Positions 37,686 through 46,124 of a stretch of 62,420 bases of DNA are shown here, piece by piece. A program made the position numbers and the translations under genes. The notes beneath the pieces were generated by a model that saw nothing but the letters and a program-made list of their open reading frames with translations, searched no databases and was not told where the DNA came from. This DNA is from Alkalibacillus flavidus. GTDB taxonomy: Bacteria; Bacillota; Bacilli; Bacillales; Alkalibacillaceae. The stretch's first letter is position 1. Every line of letters starts with the position of its first letter. Where the stretch lies: NCBI RefSeq assembly GCF_040545925.1, contig NZ_JBEPMX010000014.1, positions 1-62,420 of the forward strand, written 5' to 3'.

Positions 37686-38518
37686 CTCTGCCTTTTCTGT
37701 TGTTCGCGTAATTGTTTTATATCTGCTTGAATCGCGTCGTATTGCTCCAAATTCATGAGTAATGAATCGAGCACGACCGATTCAGGTTTTGATTTTGTTA
37801 ATTCGTTTTCGATCGCGCCTAACACATCGAGCGCTTGTTCCCGTTCATCCGGTTCTAACCGAAGAATCGTCTGTCTGACCGTTGTGATCAGAAGCGAATC
37901 GTCTGAGAGCGCACTCGGTGTCCGGCGAATCGGCGTCATTTCTGCTTCTTGGATCACATCGTCGCATAATTTATCAATTCGTTTCGTTATATAATGTGGT
38001 AACACGCTCAAATCAATCGCGTCTTCATCAATGAGTAACCAATTCATATAACTTTGAATCACGCCATCGACCATGACGACGATATCGTATAAGTACGGTT
38101 TGACAGCGTCACCTTGCATCGAGATGATGTTCGACTCAAGCCAGCGGTAATGTTGCTGTTTCATCTCAGTCATAAACCGTTCGATATCACGGTCGATCGG
38201 CACTTGTTCTTTTAGCACCATTTGAATCAGTGCTTTATGATTTAATAAAAACTTGAACACGACATCTAACTGATACACGAATGATTCACTCGCTGTCGAC
38301 GCTTGCTTCGTTTCATTTACCATCGCCTGTTCAATCTGCGAATAGTAATAATCGTAGATCGCCCGCAGCAAATCATTTTTGGATGTAAAATAATTATAAA
38401 ATGAGCCCTTCGCGACCTGCGCTTCGTCGACAATTTGTTGCACCGACGTCGCATGAAACCCGCGCTCTGCGAATAATTCAATACTCGCTTCGATTAAAGA
38501 TTGTTTTTTTGCTTGCAT
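37682..38518 (-). CDS. TetR-family repressor of the efflux operon
   Basis: This 278-residue regulator has an N-terminal TetR helix-turn-helix (KQSLIEASIELFAERGFHATSVQQIVDEAQVAKGSFYNYFTSKNDLL), the usual effector domain and an extra C-terminal extension of about 80 residues (family usual about 200). The start at 38518 is preferred over ATG 38527 because AAGGA then has 8-base spacing. A near-palindromic operator (38545-38558) overlaps its promoter, so it probably represses its own operon and is released by an exported compound. Confidence 0.87.
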   Translation of the reverse strand: MQAKKQSLIEASIELFAERGFHATSVQQIVDEAQVAKGSFYNYFTSKNDLLRAIYDYYYSQIEQAMVNETKQASTASESFVYQLDVVFKFLLNHKALIQMVLKEQVPIDRDIERFMTEMKQQHYRWLESNIISMQGDAVKPYLYDIVVMVDGVIQSYMNWLLIDEDAIDLSVLPHYITKRIDKLCDDVIQEAEMTPIRRTPSALSDDSLLITTVRQTILRLEPDEREQALDVLGAIENELTKSKPESVVLDSLLMNLEQYDAIQADIKQLREQQKRQR

Positions 38519-38544
38519 CAACATCATCCTTTTGTCACATAGAA

Positions 38545-38597
38545 TGACCAGTCAGTCACTTCTATACTGTATCAAATGGATAGGTGCGTTACAAGTT
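38545..38597 (-). promoter_or_regulatory. promoter and TetR-type operator of the efflux operon
   Basis: On the minus strand TTGTAA (38597-38592), 17 bp and TACAGT (38574-38569) form a sigma-A promoter. TGACTGACTGGTCA (38558-38545), a typical TetR-family half-symmetric operator, lies just downstream around the expected transcription start. Confidence 0.65.
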
Positions 38598-38631
38598 ATA
38601 ACGTTTGGCGAAATCATCACAATTGGGGAAG

Positions 38632-38810
38632 CGCTCTAATCTGCGGAAGGTCGCTCTTTTACGGGGGATGGCGCTCTTTTTTTGGATGGGGTCGCTCTTT
38701 TCCTGCGTGAGGCGCTCTTTTTGGGGTGATGCCGCTCTTTTCCTGCAAAAGTCGCTCTTTTATAAAGCTATGCGCTCAATCATCATATAGAGTCGCTCAT
38801 TTTTAACAGA
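38632..38810 (+). repeat. array C: 20/21-bp phased units, core CGCTCTTTT
   Basis: CGCTC cores start at 38632, 38652, 38672, 38693, 38713, 38733, 38753, 38773 and 38794 (steps 20-21). The variable half is unrelated between units. It lies between the comK terminator and the efflux promoter. Confidence 0.9.
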
Positions 38811-38822
38811 CGCCAATAAATG

Positions 38823-38863
38823 CAAAAACACGCGCGGCTCACCATGCACCGTCGCGTGTTTTG
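38823..38863 (-). terminator. terminator downstream of comK
   Basis: Arms AAAACACGCG (38825-38834) and CGCGTGTTTT (38853-38862) with an 18-base loop; the minus strand ends in TTTTTG. Confidence 0.75.
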
Positions 38864-38901
38864 TGTCATCTCGTCACTCATCCCTGTATCATTGTCCTAC
38901 A

Positions 38902-39387
38902 TTAACAAATATCATCTTTTCTAAAAAAGTAACCAACTAAATAACCTGCATACATCATTTGTTTGTTGAACGTTGTGAAGCTTATTTCTAGGTCTACTTC
39001 TTGATTATTCGTTAATACCACTCTGTTAAAAAAGTCACCATTTGGACTCGGTTTAATCTCCTTGATATATTTATAAGCTATCCAATCGGAGCGCTCACGT
39101 TTTTTCAACGTCGTCGGAAGAAAAATGCTCTCTAAATCGATCTCGATCGGAACGGGGAGTCGGGTCTTTTTTTCGAGCAAATCTGCGACCGCCTTTTTAC
39201 GTCCGGCATAGGTACTTAGACCTTTTCGTTTGCAAGATTCATCAAGGATTTGTTCTGGTGTTTGGATACACAAATATGCAGTCTCACGTTCTAAAATCCA
39301 ACTTCGATAAACCGATTCCTCATAGTGTTTAATAACCATTGTGTCGCCATTAATGATATAGTTATTCAATTTTTTAATATCTTGCAT
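38902..39387 (-). CDS. comK: competence transcription factor ComK
   Basis: This 161-residue protein matches the ComK family over its whole length: N-terminal YIINGDTMVIKHYE, the conserved SCKRKGLSTYAGRKKAVADLL, DLESIFLPTTLKKRERSDWIAYKYIKEI and EISFTTFNKQMMYAGYL. ComK activates DNA-uptake genes by binding paired A/T boxes. It is a single-gene unit; the best ribosome site (AGAAGGG) is placed for an overlapping 6-codon frame 7 bases upstream rather than for the comK ATG, which hints at translational control. I did not find clear ComK boxes in the short upstream region. Confidence 0.85.
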   Translation of the reverse strand: MQDIKKLNNYIINGDTMVIKHYEESVYRSWILERETAYLCIQTPEQILDESCKRKGLSTYAGRKKAVADLLEKKTRLPVPIEIDLESIFLPTTLKKRERSDWIAYKYIKEIKPSPNGDFFNRVVLTNNQEVDLEISFTTFNKQMMYAGYLVGYFFRKDDIC

Positions 39388-39394
39388 GTCTCAT
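39374..39394 (-). promoter_or_regulatory. mini-ORF overlapping the comK start
   Basis: ATG at 39394 opens a 6-codon frame ending in TAA at 39376-39374, overlapping the comK start (39387) in another frame. AGAAGGG stands 5 bases before this ATG but 12 before the comK ATG. It may be a translation-limiting leader. Confidence 0.35.
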
Positions 39395-39588
39395 GTTTTC
39401 CCTTCTATATTATTTTGTCGATACGATGAGTGATGTCGATAACAATGGTCAAACATCATTATTATATACTAGGTCTGAAGTCTTTGGATGATTTTCGACA
39501 AATAAAGCTAAAAGAAAACATTTTTAGCCAAGCCTTTATGTTATAATAAAATTGTCGATATAAATGATAAGGAAGGTGAGGTGAGTTT

Positions 39589-39774
39589 ATGGATGTAGCA
39601 GGAGCGTCAATTGCGATGAGCACGATGCAAGCTAAACAACAGTTTAGTATGGGAATGGCGAATGAGGTTAAGCAACAAATGGAACAGCAAGGCGATGCGT
39701 TTAACAAGCTTGTTGAATCAAGCCAAGTCCCATCTCACCCAAGCCTTGGTCACAACGTTGACTTAAAAGGCTAA
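39589..39774 (+). CDS. yjfB: YjfB-family putative motility protein
   Basis: This 61-residue soluble protein matches the small YjfB family (MDVAGASIAMSTMQAKQQFSMGMANEVKQQMEQQG..), many members of which are in sigma-D motility regulons. The function is not known biochemically. The ribosome site AAGGAAGGTGAGG is strong. A CGATAT upstream resembles part of a sigma-D -10, but the -35 TAAA is not properly placed, so I do not claim that promoter. Confidence 0.85.
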   Translation: MDVAGASIAMSTMQAKQQFSMGMANEVKQQMEQQGDAFNKLVESSQVPSHPSLGHNVDLKG

Positions 39775-39781
39775 GCAAGAT

Positions 39782-39817
39782 GAAAAAAGTCCGGTGCTAA
39801 ACGCCGGACTTTTTTCA
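39782..39817. terminator. bidirectional terminator yjfB / lipoprotein
   Basis: GAAAAAAGTCCGG (39782-39794) and CCGGACTTTTTTC (39804-39816) form a stem with A/T tails on both sides. It overlaps the lipoprotein stop codon. Confidence 0.92.
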
Positions 39818-40039
39818 TTCTTCTTCTTTATCGAGCTCATCTTGCATTTGGTCAGATTCTTCTTGTTTTTCTTCATCATCAGGCTTGTTTTCGTCACGAT
39901 TTTCGTCGTCATTTTCGCCATCTTGTTGCATCTCCGACTCATTCTCGGGTGCATCTGTGCCTGAATCATCTTGCTCGTCGTTTGACGTTGCACAAGCCGT
40001 TAACAGCATCACCGTTAATAACAGGGGTAACCATTTCAT
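39815..40039 (-). CDS. small acidic lipoprotein
   Basis: This 74-residue lipoprotein has signal MKWLPLLLTVMLLTAC with lipobox LTAC, then about 58 residues composed almost only of Asp, Glu, Gln, Asn, Ser and Lys. No domain is recognisable and the tail is probably disordered. GGAGG lies 7 bases before the ATG at 40039, and a preceding TTG is not needed. It stands alone between a terminator and array B3. Function unknown. Confidence 0.72.
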   Translation of the reverse strand: MKWLPLLLTVMLLTACATSNDEQDDSGTDAPENESEMQQDGENDDENRDENKPDDEEKQEESDQMQDELDKEEE

Positions 40040-40078
40040 AAACAAACCTCCTTACGACTAGCCTGCGCAAAAATGAAA

Positions 40079-40457
40079 GAATCATTCGCTGAAACTGCGG
40101 GAATCCTTCGCGAATGTGCAGGAATCCCTCGCGAATGTGCGGGAATCTCCCACGAAACTGCGGGAATCTCCCGCGAAACTGCGGGAATCCCTCGCGAATG
40201 TGCAGGAATCCCTCGCGAATGTGCGGGAATCTCCCACGAAACTGCGGGAATCTCCCACGAAACTGCGTGAATCCCTCACGAAAGTGCGTGAATCATCCTC
40301 TAAACTGCGGGAATCCCTCGCGAATGTGCGGGAATCTCCCGCGAAACTGCGGGAATCCCTCGCGAATGTGCGGGAATCCTTCGCGAAAGTGCAAGAATCA
40401 TCCTCAAAATTGCAGGAATCCTCAGCAAAAGTGCGGGAATCATCCTCAACGTTCAAA
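40079..40457 (-). repeat. array B3: 21-bp phased units, minus orientation
   Basis: Eighteen GAATC cores lie at 40079 and then every 21 bp from 40101 to 40437 without a break (first step 22). The consensus on the minus strand is GATTCNNGCACTT or GATTCCCGCAGTTT. Two sub-types alternate in runs (GAATCCCTCGCGAATGTGC and GAATCTCCCACGAAACTGC), indicating block duplication. It follows the fabZ terminator. Confidence 0.95.
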
Positions 40458-40463
40458 CAAAAT

Positions 40464-40490
40464 AAAAACCCTACAATTATGCAGGGTTTG
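40464..40490 (-). terminator. terminator of the mbl-fabZ operon
   Basis: AAACCCT (40466-40472) and AGGGTTT (40483-40489), followed by TTTTATTTTG on the minus strand, 10 bp after the fabZ stop. Confidence 0.82.
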
Positions 40491-40499
40491 GGTCATGGT

Positions 40500-40940
40500 T
40501 TATTCGTTTTCTTCCGGGTCGACTATCGCGAACATGATTTCTGCTTCACATGCAACTTCGCCATCTACAGTCGCAACGGCTTTGCCTTTACCGACAGGGC
40601 CTTTTAGTTTTACCATTTCGACATCGAGTTTTAGTGTGTCGCCTGGTTTGACTTGGCGTTTAAATCGGCATTTGTCGATGCCTGTGAACATGCCGAGTTT
40701 GCCGTGGTTTTGTTCTAAGTTTAAAATTGCGACGGCGCCGACTTGGGCGAGTGCTTCGACGACGAGGACGCCTGGCATCACTTTATAATTCGGGAAATGG
40801 CCTTGGAAAAATGGCTCATTCGCTGTGACGTTTTTGTAGCCGACAGCGCGCTCACCGTCCGACAATTCGGTCACGCGATCGACTAATAAAAACGGGTAAC
40901 GGTGGGGAATAATGCGTTGAATTTGTTCAATGTCTAACAT
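40500..40940 (-). CDS. fabZ: 3-hydroxyacyl-ACP dehydratase FabZ
   Basis: This 146-residue hot-dog fold enzyme removes water from 3-hydroxyacyl-ACP in fatty acid elongation. Signature: IPHRYPFLLVDRV and FQGHFPNYKVMPGVLVVEALAQVGA, with the catalytic His and Glu. Full family length. It is last in the mbl-flhO-flhP-epuA-fabZ operon, the same order as in B. subtilis and relatives. Confidence 0.95.
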   Translation of the reverse strand: MLDIEQIQRIIPHRYPFLLVDRVTELSDGERAVGYKNVTANEPFFQGHFPNYKVMPGVLVVEALAQVGAVAILNLEQNHGKLGMFTGIDKCRFKRQVKPGDTLKLDVEMVKLKGPVGKGKAVATVDGEVACEAEIMFAIVDPEENE

Positions 40941-40952
40941 AATAGCCTCCTA

Positions 40953-41315
40953 TTATTTACCGCGAATATAATCGTACATGCGTTGCCACATATCAGGGTC
41001 TAAAGCTCCACTTGGGTCATCGCCTTCACCGACGATACCGTAACCAACCATAAGACCTAATACTAATGCTGCAGCACTTAAGACAATGACGAGTAAAAAG
41101 CGTAACCAGACAGGTAGATAACGGACGCGTCCTTTACGCTTTTTCTTTTCTTCTTTCTTCGCTTCTTTAGCGGCTTTGCGTTGGGATTTGTCGTCGTTTG
41201 GTTCCGCTTTGGAATTATCGTTTTGTTTGTCAGCATCTTTCGATTGATTCGGTTTATATTTTTTAGTCCCTTTTATTCGTTTGGACTGTTGTTGATCTTG
41301 TTCTTCTGAAGCCAT
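40953..41315 (-). CDS. epuA: EpuA-type small membrane protein annotated as RNA polymerase subunit beta
   Basis: This 120-residue protein has a Lys/Asp/Ser-rich cytoplasmic half, a basic patch (KKRKGRVRYLPVW), one transmembrane helix (LRFLLVIVLSAAALVLGLMVGYGIVG) and the short conserved tail GEGDDPSGALDPDMWQRMYDYIRGK. The GALDPxxWQxxxDYIRGK end is characteristic of the EpuA family. Despite that family's common database name it has no polymerase features. The role is unknown; position between flhP and fabZ is conserved in Bacillaceae. Confidence 0.83.
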   Translation of the reverse strand: MASEEQDQQQSKRIKGTKKYKPNQSKDADKQNDNSKAEPNDDKSQRKAAKEAKKEEKKKRKGRVRYLPVWLRFLLVIVLSAAALVLGLMVGYGIVGEGDDPSGALDPDMWQRMYDYIRGK

Positions 41316-41336
41316 ACGTTAACCTCAATTCTTAAC

Positions 41337-42161
41337 CTATCTCATATTACTAATGGAACTCAACATTTGGTCACCAATCGTTAACGAACGTGCATTAAAC
41401 TGGTACGCGCGTTGAGCTTCTAACATTTGTGTCATCTCGCGGCCCATATCGACGTTCGACGTTTCTAAGGCTTTCGTGTAAAGATTCGCGTCTTCAGGTG
41501 CGACGTCTGCGAGCACATCTTCAATCGGCTGGCCTAGCTCGTCTGCATTAATCGCAAATGAATTCGCATCGACGGGTTCTAAAATGCGTGAGTTTGGAAT
41601 GTCGACAAGCTCGAGTGTATCTTCAACGGCTGTTTCGCCGCCACGTGTCACTTCGACTTCACCGTTTTGATTAATCGACACGTCGTCAAAATCACCGTCA
41701 AGCACGACCGCACCGTCTTCACCTATTGCTGGGAATCCTTCATTCGTCGTAAGCATCATATCGCCGTTTTCTTGTTCCGACAAATAAAAATTACCTGCAC
41801 GTGTGTAACGTTCTTCTAATTCGCCGTTTTCCGCTGGGCCATTAATGACGAAAAAGCGGTTATCGTCTTGAATCGCAACGTCAAGCGCACGGCCACTCTC
41901 TTGGATTGATCCAGTTTCCATGTTCATGTTGATGTTACCCATTCGAGCGCCTGAACCCACACGGATGCCATCAGGCGTTAATCGAGGTGAACCTTGGTCA
42001 TAGTCTAAAACATTATCGACTTGTTGATGCAATAGCGATGAAAATTCAGATTGTCGTGCTTTATAACCATGAGTATTTTGGTTCGACAAATTATTCGATG
42101 TCAAATTAATACGCTGTTGTAACTCCGCCATCGTTGACGCAGCATTGTACATATTACGCAT
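41337..42161 (-). CDS. flhP: flagellar hook-basal body protein FlhP (FlgG-like)
   Basis: This 274-residue rod/hook-type protein has the N-terminal MYNAASTMAELQQRINLTSNNLSNQNTHGYKA and C-terminal LETSNVDMGREMTQMLEAQRAYQFNARSL motifs that form the coiled rod core. It lies 27 bp behind flhO, its paralogue. It is exported by the flagellar system without a cleaved signal. Confidence 0.9.
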   Translation of the reverse strand: MRNMYNAASTMAELQQRINLTSNNLSNQNTHGYKARQSEFSSLLHQQVDNVLDYDQGSPRLTPDGIRVGSGARMGNINMNMETGSIQESGRALDVAIQDDNRFFVINGPAENGELEERYTRAGNFYLSEQENGDMMLTTNEGFPAIGEDGAVVLDGDFDDVSINQNGEVEVTRGGETAVEDTLELVDIPNSRILEPVDANSFAINADELGQPIEDVLADVAPEDANLYTKALETSNVDMGREMTQMLEAQRAYQFNARSLTIGDQMLSSISNMR

Positions 42162-42188
42162 AGTTCAAAACGCCTCCTCTACTCATGA

Positions 42189-43010
42189 TTATTGCAAGCG
42201 ACCGACTTGGTTCGCGGCTAATTCCATACTTTTGTCAAACGTCTTCACAACTTGTTGGTTCATATCAAACATTCGGTGGGCACGAGTCATATCAGCCATC
42301 ACCTGTTCTGGTGACACATTTGATTCCTCTAAATGATTTTGCTGAATTTGAAAACCGACACCGTCAACAGCACGGGCGTCTTCAACTGCGACGTCACCTT
42401 CGTTCGCAAACAAGTTATCGCCTTCTTTAACAAAATCATTCGCATTTTCGTGATATGCGATGCCGAGTAACGCGTTATCAAAAGGCGAAGTGACTTGTCC
42501 GTTTTGTTGTACCTCAAAATTTTCCGTACCTGTTTCGATCGGGTTGCCATCTTCATCAAGCACGTAATGACCTTGGTTCGTCGTCAAAAATCCTTCGCCA
42601 TCAACAGTAAAGTTACCATTTCGGGTATAGCGAACGTCACCTTCTTCATTTTGCACCTCGAAGAAAAGGAAGCCATTTTCATCAGGTAGGTCCCCATTTT
42701 GGATCGCCATATCCGTTGATAAATCAGTTTCGCGTATATCGCCTTGCGTAAACAACGGCACATCTTCTTGTAAATACGTTCCGGAATTAATCGTGCCGAC
42801 ATTGTTTCGAAATGGCAATTGCAAGCCATTTTCGGTCGGGATATTACGTGATTCAACGTTTTGAATCAACATTTCCGGAAACGCGCGAAACGTCGAGCGA
42901 TCTTGTTTGAACCCTGGTGTTAACGCATTTGACATATTGTTACTGAGTGAATCTTGATAGCGTTGATTCGCCATCATACCAGCTCCGGCTGTGTTAAACC
43001 CTCTAAGCAT
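42189..43010 (-). CDS. flhO: flagellar hook-basal body protein FlhO (FlgG/FlgF-like)
   Basis: This 273-residue flagellar rod protein starts MLRGFNTAGAGMMANQRYQDSLSNNMSNALTPGFK and ends LEESNVSPEQVMADMTRAHRMFDMNQQVVKTFDKSMELAANQVGRL, the usual paired terminal helices. It is 34 bp downstream of mbl and in the same operon, linking cell-shape and flagellar genes as in B. subtilis. Confidence 0.9.
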   Translation of the reverse strand: MLRGFNTAGAGMMANQRYQDSLSNNMSNALTPGFKQDRSTFRAFPEMLIQNVESRNIPTENGLQLPFRNNVGTINSGTYLQEDVPLFTQGDIRETDLSTDMAIQNGDLPDENGFLFFEVQNEEGDVRYTRNGNFTVDGEGFLTTNQGHYVLDEDGNPIETGTENFEVQQNGQVTSPFDNALLGIAYHENANDFVKEGDNLFANEGDVAVEDARAVDGVGFQIQQNHLEESNVSPEQVMADMTRAHRMFDMNQQVVKTFDKSMELAANQVGRLQ

Positions 43011-43044
43011 GGCGTAGCCTCCTCTAAGACTCTCTTATATAGTA

Positions 43045-44046
43045 TTAAACAATTTTATCTTTCGGTAATTTATCGATGTTTTCGAGCATGATGCCTGTTC
43101 CTTGTGCGACACAATTCATCGGTTCTTCTGCGATGAAAACAGGAACTTTCAATTCTTCAGCGAGCAATTGATCGATTCCGTCGATCAGACCGCCACCGCC
43201 GGTAATGATGATACCACGGTCGATGATATCTGCCGACAATTCAGGTGGTGTTGATTCAAGGACCGTTTTCGTCGCTTGAACGATCATCGCAGCCGATTCA
43301 CGGAGTGCCTCTTCAATTTCTTGTGACTCTACTGTGATGGTACGCGGCAGGCCAGACACGAGGTCACGTCCACGAATGTCCATCGATTCATTACGATTGC
43401 CTTCGCACACGGTCGCGACATTAATTTTAATGTCTTCAGCTGTACGATCTCCGATAAGTAATTTATATTTACGCTTAATGTATTGCAAAATTTCTTGGTC
43501 GAATTTGTCACCGGCCATTTTAATCGATTGTGATGTGACGATATCACCCATTGAAAGCACCGCAATATCCGTCGTACCACCACCGATATCGACGACCATG
43601 TTACCGCTCGGTTGGAAAATATCCATGCCAGCGCCAACTGCTGCGACTTTCGGCTCTTCTTCTAAGTACACTTTTTTACCGCCTGATTTTTCCGCCGCTT
43701 CTTTAATTGCTTTTTGCTCGACTTTCGTAATATTCGTCGGGCAGCAAACTAAAATGCGCGGTTTCGAAAACATGCCACGGACGTTAATTTTTTCAATAAA
43801 GTGACGTAACATCGCTTCGGTTACATCAAAATCAGCAATGACGCCGTCTTTAAGCGGACGAATCGCTTCGATATTGCCTGGCGTACGTCCCACCATGCGA
43901 CGCGCTTCGTCACCTACTTCAAGCACTTTACCTGTGTTTTTATCCATCGCCACAACGGACGGTTCATCTAACACAATGCCTTTTCCTTTCACGTGGATCA
44001 AAACGTTCGCTGTTCCTAAGTCAATTCCGATATCTCTTGCAAACAT
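43045..44046 (-). CDS. mbl: actin-like cell shape protein Mbl
   Basis: This 333-residue MreB-family ATPase polymerises under the membrane and directs lateral wall synthesis. Phosphate loops are IGIDLGTANVLI and VDIGGGTTDIAVLS; the adenosine motif is GIIITGGGGLIDGID. Synteny with spoIIID on one side and flhO/flhP on the other identifies Mbl rather than MreB or MreBH. It begins the operon ending at fabZ. An AidB-like gene separates it from spoIIID, where B. subtilis has them adjacent. Confidence 0.93.
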   Translation of the reverse strand: MFARDIGIDLGTANVLIHVKGKGIVLDEPSVVAMDKNTGKVLEVGDEARRMVGRTPGNIEAIRPLKDGVIADFDVTEAMLRHFIEKINVRGMFSKPRILVCCPTNITKVEQKAIKEAAEKSGGKKVYLEEEPKVAAVGAGMDIFQPSGNMVVDIGGGTTDIAVLSMGDIVTSQSIKMAGDKFDQEILQYIKRKYKLLIGDRTAEDIKINVATVCEGNRNESMDIRGRDLVSGLPRTITVESQEIEEALRESAAMIVQATKTVLESTPPELSADIIDRGIIITGGGGLIDGIDQLLAEELKVPVFIAEEPMNCVAQGTGIMLENIDKLPKDKIV

Positions 44047-44185
44047 GTGACCTCGCTCCCCCTGCTTTCATCCTGCATATTACGCTCTAGTATACATAAT
44101 CCTAGTCTTAATTTTATCACTTTTTTCCTGCAATGTCATGCCTTTTTTCCTTATTATCCATTGTTTCGACAAGGTGGATAGAAGG

Positions 44186-44212
44186 AAAGCGCTTGCCGGG
44201 GCAAGCGCTTCA
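44186..44212 (-). terminator. terminator downstream of the acyl-CoA dehydrogenase and array D
   Basis: AAGCGCTTGCC (44187-44197) and GGCAAGCGCTT (44200-44210), followed by TTCCTTCT on the minus strand. It lies beyond array D, so array D would be transcribed in the dehydrogenase 3' region. Confidence 0.75.
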
Positions 44213-44235
44213 TTAAGAAAGTGATGCAGGAGGCG

Positions 44236-44361
44236 ATTTCGCCGTATTCGTGGGTGATTTCGCCGTATATGATCGCGATTTCGCCGTATGTCTGAAAAAT
44301 TTCGCCGTATCCGCAAGAAATTTCGCTGTATCATCGCACTATTTCGCCGTATAAGCTTGGG
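44236..44361 (+). repeat. array D: 21-bp phased units, core ATTTCGCCGTAT
   Basis: Six units start at 44236, 44257, 44278, 44299, 44320 and 44341, all exactly 21 bp apart. Only the 12-base core is conserved. It abuts the dehydrogenase stop codon (44368). Confidence 0.95.
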
Positions 44362-44367
44362 ATTCAC

Positions 44368-46020
44368 CTACTTTTTTCCAACAATCAGCTCGAAATGGTG
44401 GGTGTGTAGATCCGTCACGTCGTCGCTTTGAAACGCGTTGTGCACAAATATTTCCGCAACGGCTCGGGAGCGCGCGTCGGTTACTGATTCAAGTGCGACG
44501 ACCGCTTCATAGATCAGCGTCATGTCGCGGGCGATGTGCTTCGGGTATTTGAGCATTAAGTTTTCGTCGCCTGATTCGATCGTCGATAATTTATGTTTTA
44601 ACCAGTCTAGAGAATGCCAAACGGGATCCGCTAACAGACGTGCGTCGTCATCTAACGCGTCGAGTCGCGCGGCCATGTCACTTAAAAATTGCTCGTGCAC
44701 GCGATATTTGTTCATAAGCCTTAACACTTCTAAGCCGAGAATGTTCGCGGTTCCTTCCCAAACCGTCAACACCTGGGCATCGCGGAGCAATCGCGGTGTG
44801 ACAAAGTCCTCGATAAAACCGTTACCGCCGTGCATCTCGATCGCTTCGTGCGCGAATGCAATCGACTGGTCAGCAGTTTCTTTTTTCAAAAGCGCGATAT
44901 AAAGACGCAGCATCGCTTGGTCGTGTTCGCTCGGCTCAGCCCCTTTTGGCATCACGCGATCAAACAGCTGAATCATCTCAAACGATGCGCGCATCTCGAC
45001 TTCCCATTTTACCGCTAAATTCACAAGCGTCTCTTGCACCATCGGGTAATCGACTAATAGACCACCGAACGCCTCGCGCGAAAACGCATAGTCTCGCGCC
45101 TCACGGTAAGCGCGGCGCATAATGCCGAGTGACGCCATCGTATTACACACGCGCGACAGATTGAGTGCTTCCATCATATATTTAAAGCCTTCTGATGCGT
45201 CACCGACGAGATAAGCCGTCGCCCCGTCGAACTCGACCTCTGCCGACGGGACCGCGCGCACGCCGAGCTTGTCTTTTAACCGCCGAATCGACAGACGCCC
45301 CGCTTCACGATTGTCTTCCCATGGCACACAAAACAAACTTAACCCCTTTGTCCCAGATGCAGCACCTTCGATTCGAGCAAGCACCATCGCCACACCGCAC
45401 ATCCCAGCGTTACTCGCAAAATATTTTTCACCGGTAATCTTATAATGATCGCCCTCTCGCACCGCTTCAACGACATTCGCACCGACATCTGATCCGCCTT
45501 GCCGTTCGGTTAAAAACGTCGCGCCCTCATAAAGCGTCGTGTCATCTGTCGCAATGACATGGGGCAGGAAACGATCGCGCAGTTCTGCATCCGCATAGTG
45601 ATCCAATAAATACGCTGTTGCTTGTGTTAACGTAACAGGACAGTAAAAGCCGGGCTCCGCTTGCGATAACAAATACCCTTGCGCAAACGAGTACGTATAA
45701 TTGCCTGTGTGACCGAGTTCGGGAATCGGTTTATGCACATAGCCAACGATGCCTGTCCGGTACGTTTCATCGACCGTCTTCTGGTACCCTTCATTTACCC
45801 AAATCCAACTCACATCATTCCCCATTTTGTCGTACTTGATTAATTGGGGTTGCCCCGCCCGGTCGGTATGCACCGCACGTTCATCAATATCTGTCGCCAC
45901 ACGCTCGCCGAAATCGGTTAAAGCCTCGTGTGCATAGTGAAAAAACGCATTTGGCAAATACTCTCGCAGTAACTCAGCTAAAACCGGATCGTCTTGATAA
46001 AAATTTTTTGCAATAGTCAT
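44368..46020 (-). CDS. AidB-like acyl-CoA dehydrogenase
   Basis: This 550-residue flavoprotein of the acyl-CoA dehydrogenase superfamily, long form, has YEGATFLTERQGGSDVGAN (flavin-side loop), YKITGEKYFASNAG, DKLGVRAVPSAEVEFDGA and AIEMHGGNGFIEDFVTPRLLRDAQVLTVWEGTANI. The C-terminal extension and Arg/Trp pattern resemble AidB. The reaction may be acyl-CoA oxidation or a protective role; sequence does not decide. It is monocistronic, inserted between mbl and spoIIID relative to B. subtilis. Its G+C content looks higher than its neighbours. Confidence 0.87.
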   Translation of the reverse strand: MTIAKNFYQDDPVLAELLREYLPNAFFHYAHEALTDFGERVATDIDERAVHTDRAGQPQLIKYDKMGNDVSWIWVNEGYQKTVDETYRTGIVGYVHKPIPELGHTGNYTYSFAQGYLLSQAEPGFYCPVTLTQATAYLLDHYADAELRDRFLPHVIATDDTTLYEGATFLTERQGGSDVGANVVEAVREGDHYKITGEKYFASNAGMCGVAMVLARIEGAASGTKGLSLFCVPWEDNREAGRLSIRRLKDKLGVRAVPSAEVEFDGATAYLVGDASEGFKYMMEALNLSRVCNTMASLGIMRRAYREARDYAFSREAFGGLLVDYPMVQETLVNLAVKWEVEMRASFEMIQLFDRVMPKGAEPSEHDQAMLRLYIALLKKETADQSIAFAHEAIEMHGGNGFIEDFVTPRLLRDAQVLTVWEGTANILGLEVLRLMNKYRVHEQFLSDMAARLDALDDDARLLADPVWHSLDWLKHKLSTIESGDENLMLKYPKHIARDMTLIYEAVVALESVTDARSRAVAEIFVHNAFQSDDVTDLHTHHFELIVGKK

Positions 46021-46075
46021 GAACCCACCCCTTACTTTGTCAGAAAATTTTTATATTTCAATTTTATCATACGAC

Positions 46076-46114
46076 AAAAAAATAACCCACCTTGTCTCAC
46101 ACAGGCAGGTTGAA
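46076..46114 (-). terminator. terminator after spoIIID
   Basis: A minus-strand stem AACCTGCCTGTG / ACAAGGTGGGTT with G-U pairs is followed by ATTTTTTTG. Confidence 0.75.
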
Positions 46115-46124
46115 TGAGTCTCGT

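Noticed and set aside
12850..40457. CRISPR arrays
   Set aside because: The unit is only 21 bp, cores are 9-13 bp, there are no 28-37 bp repeats, no 30-bp spacers and no cas genes in the window.
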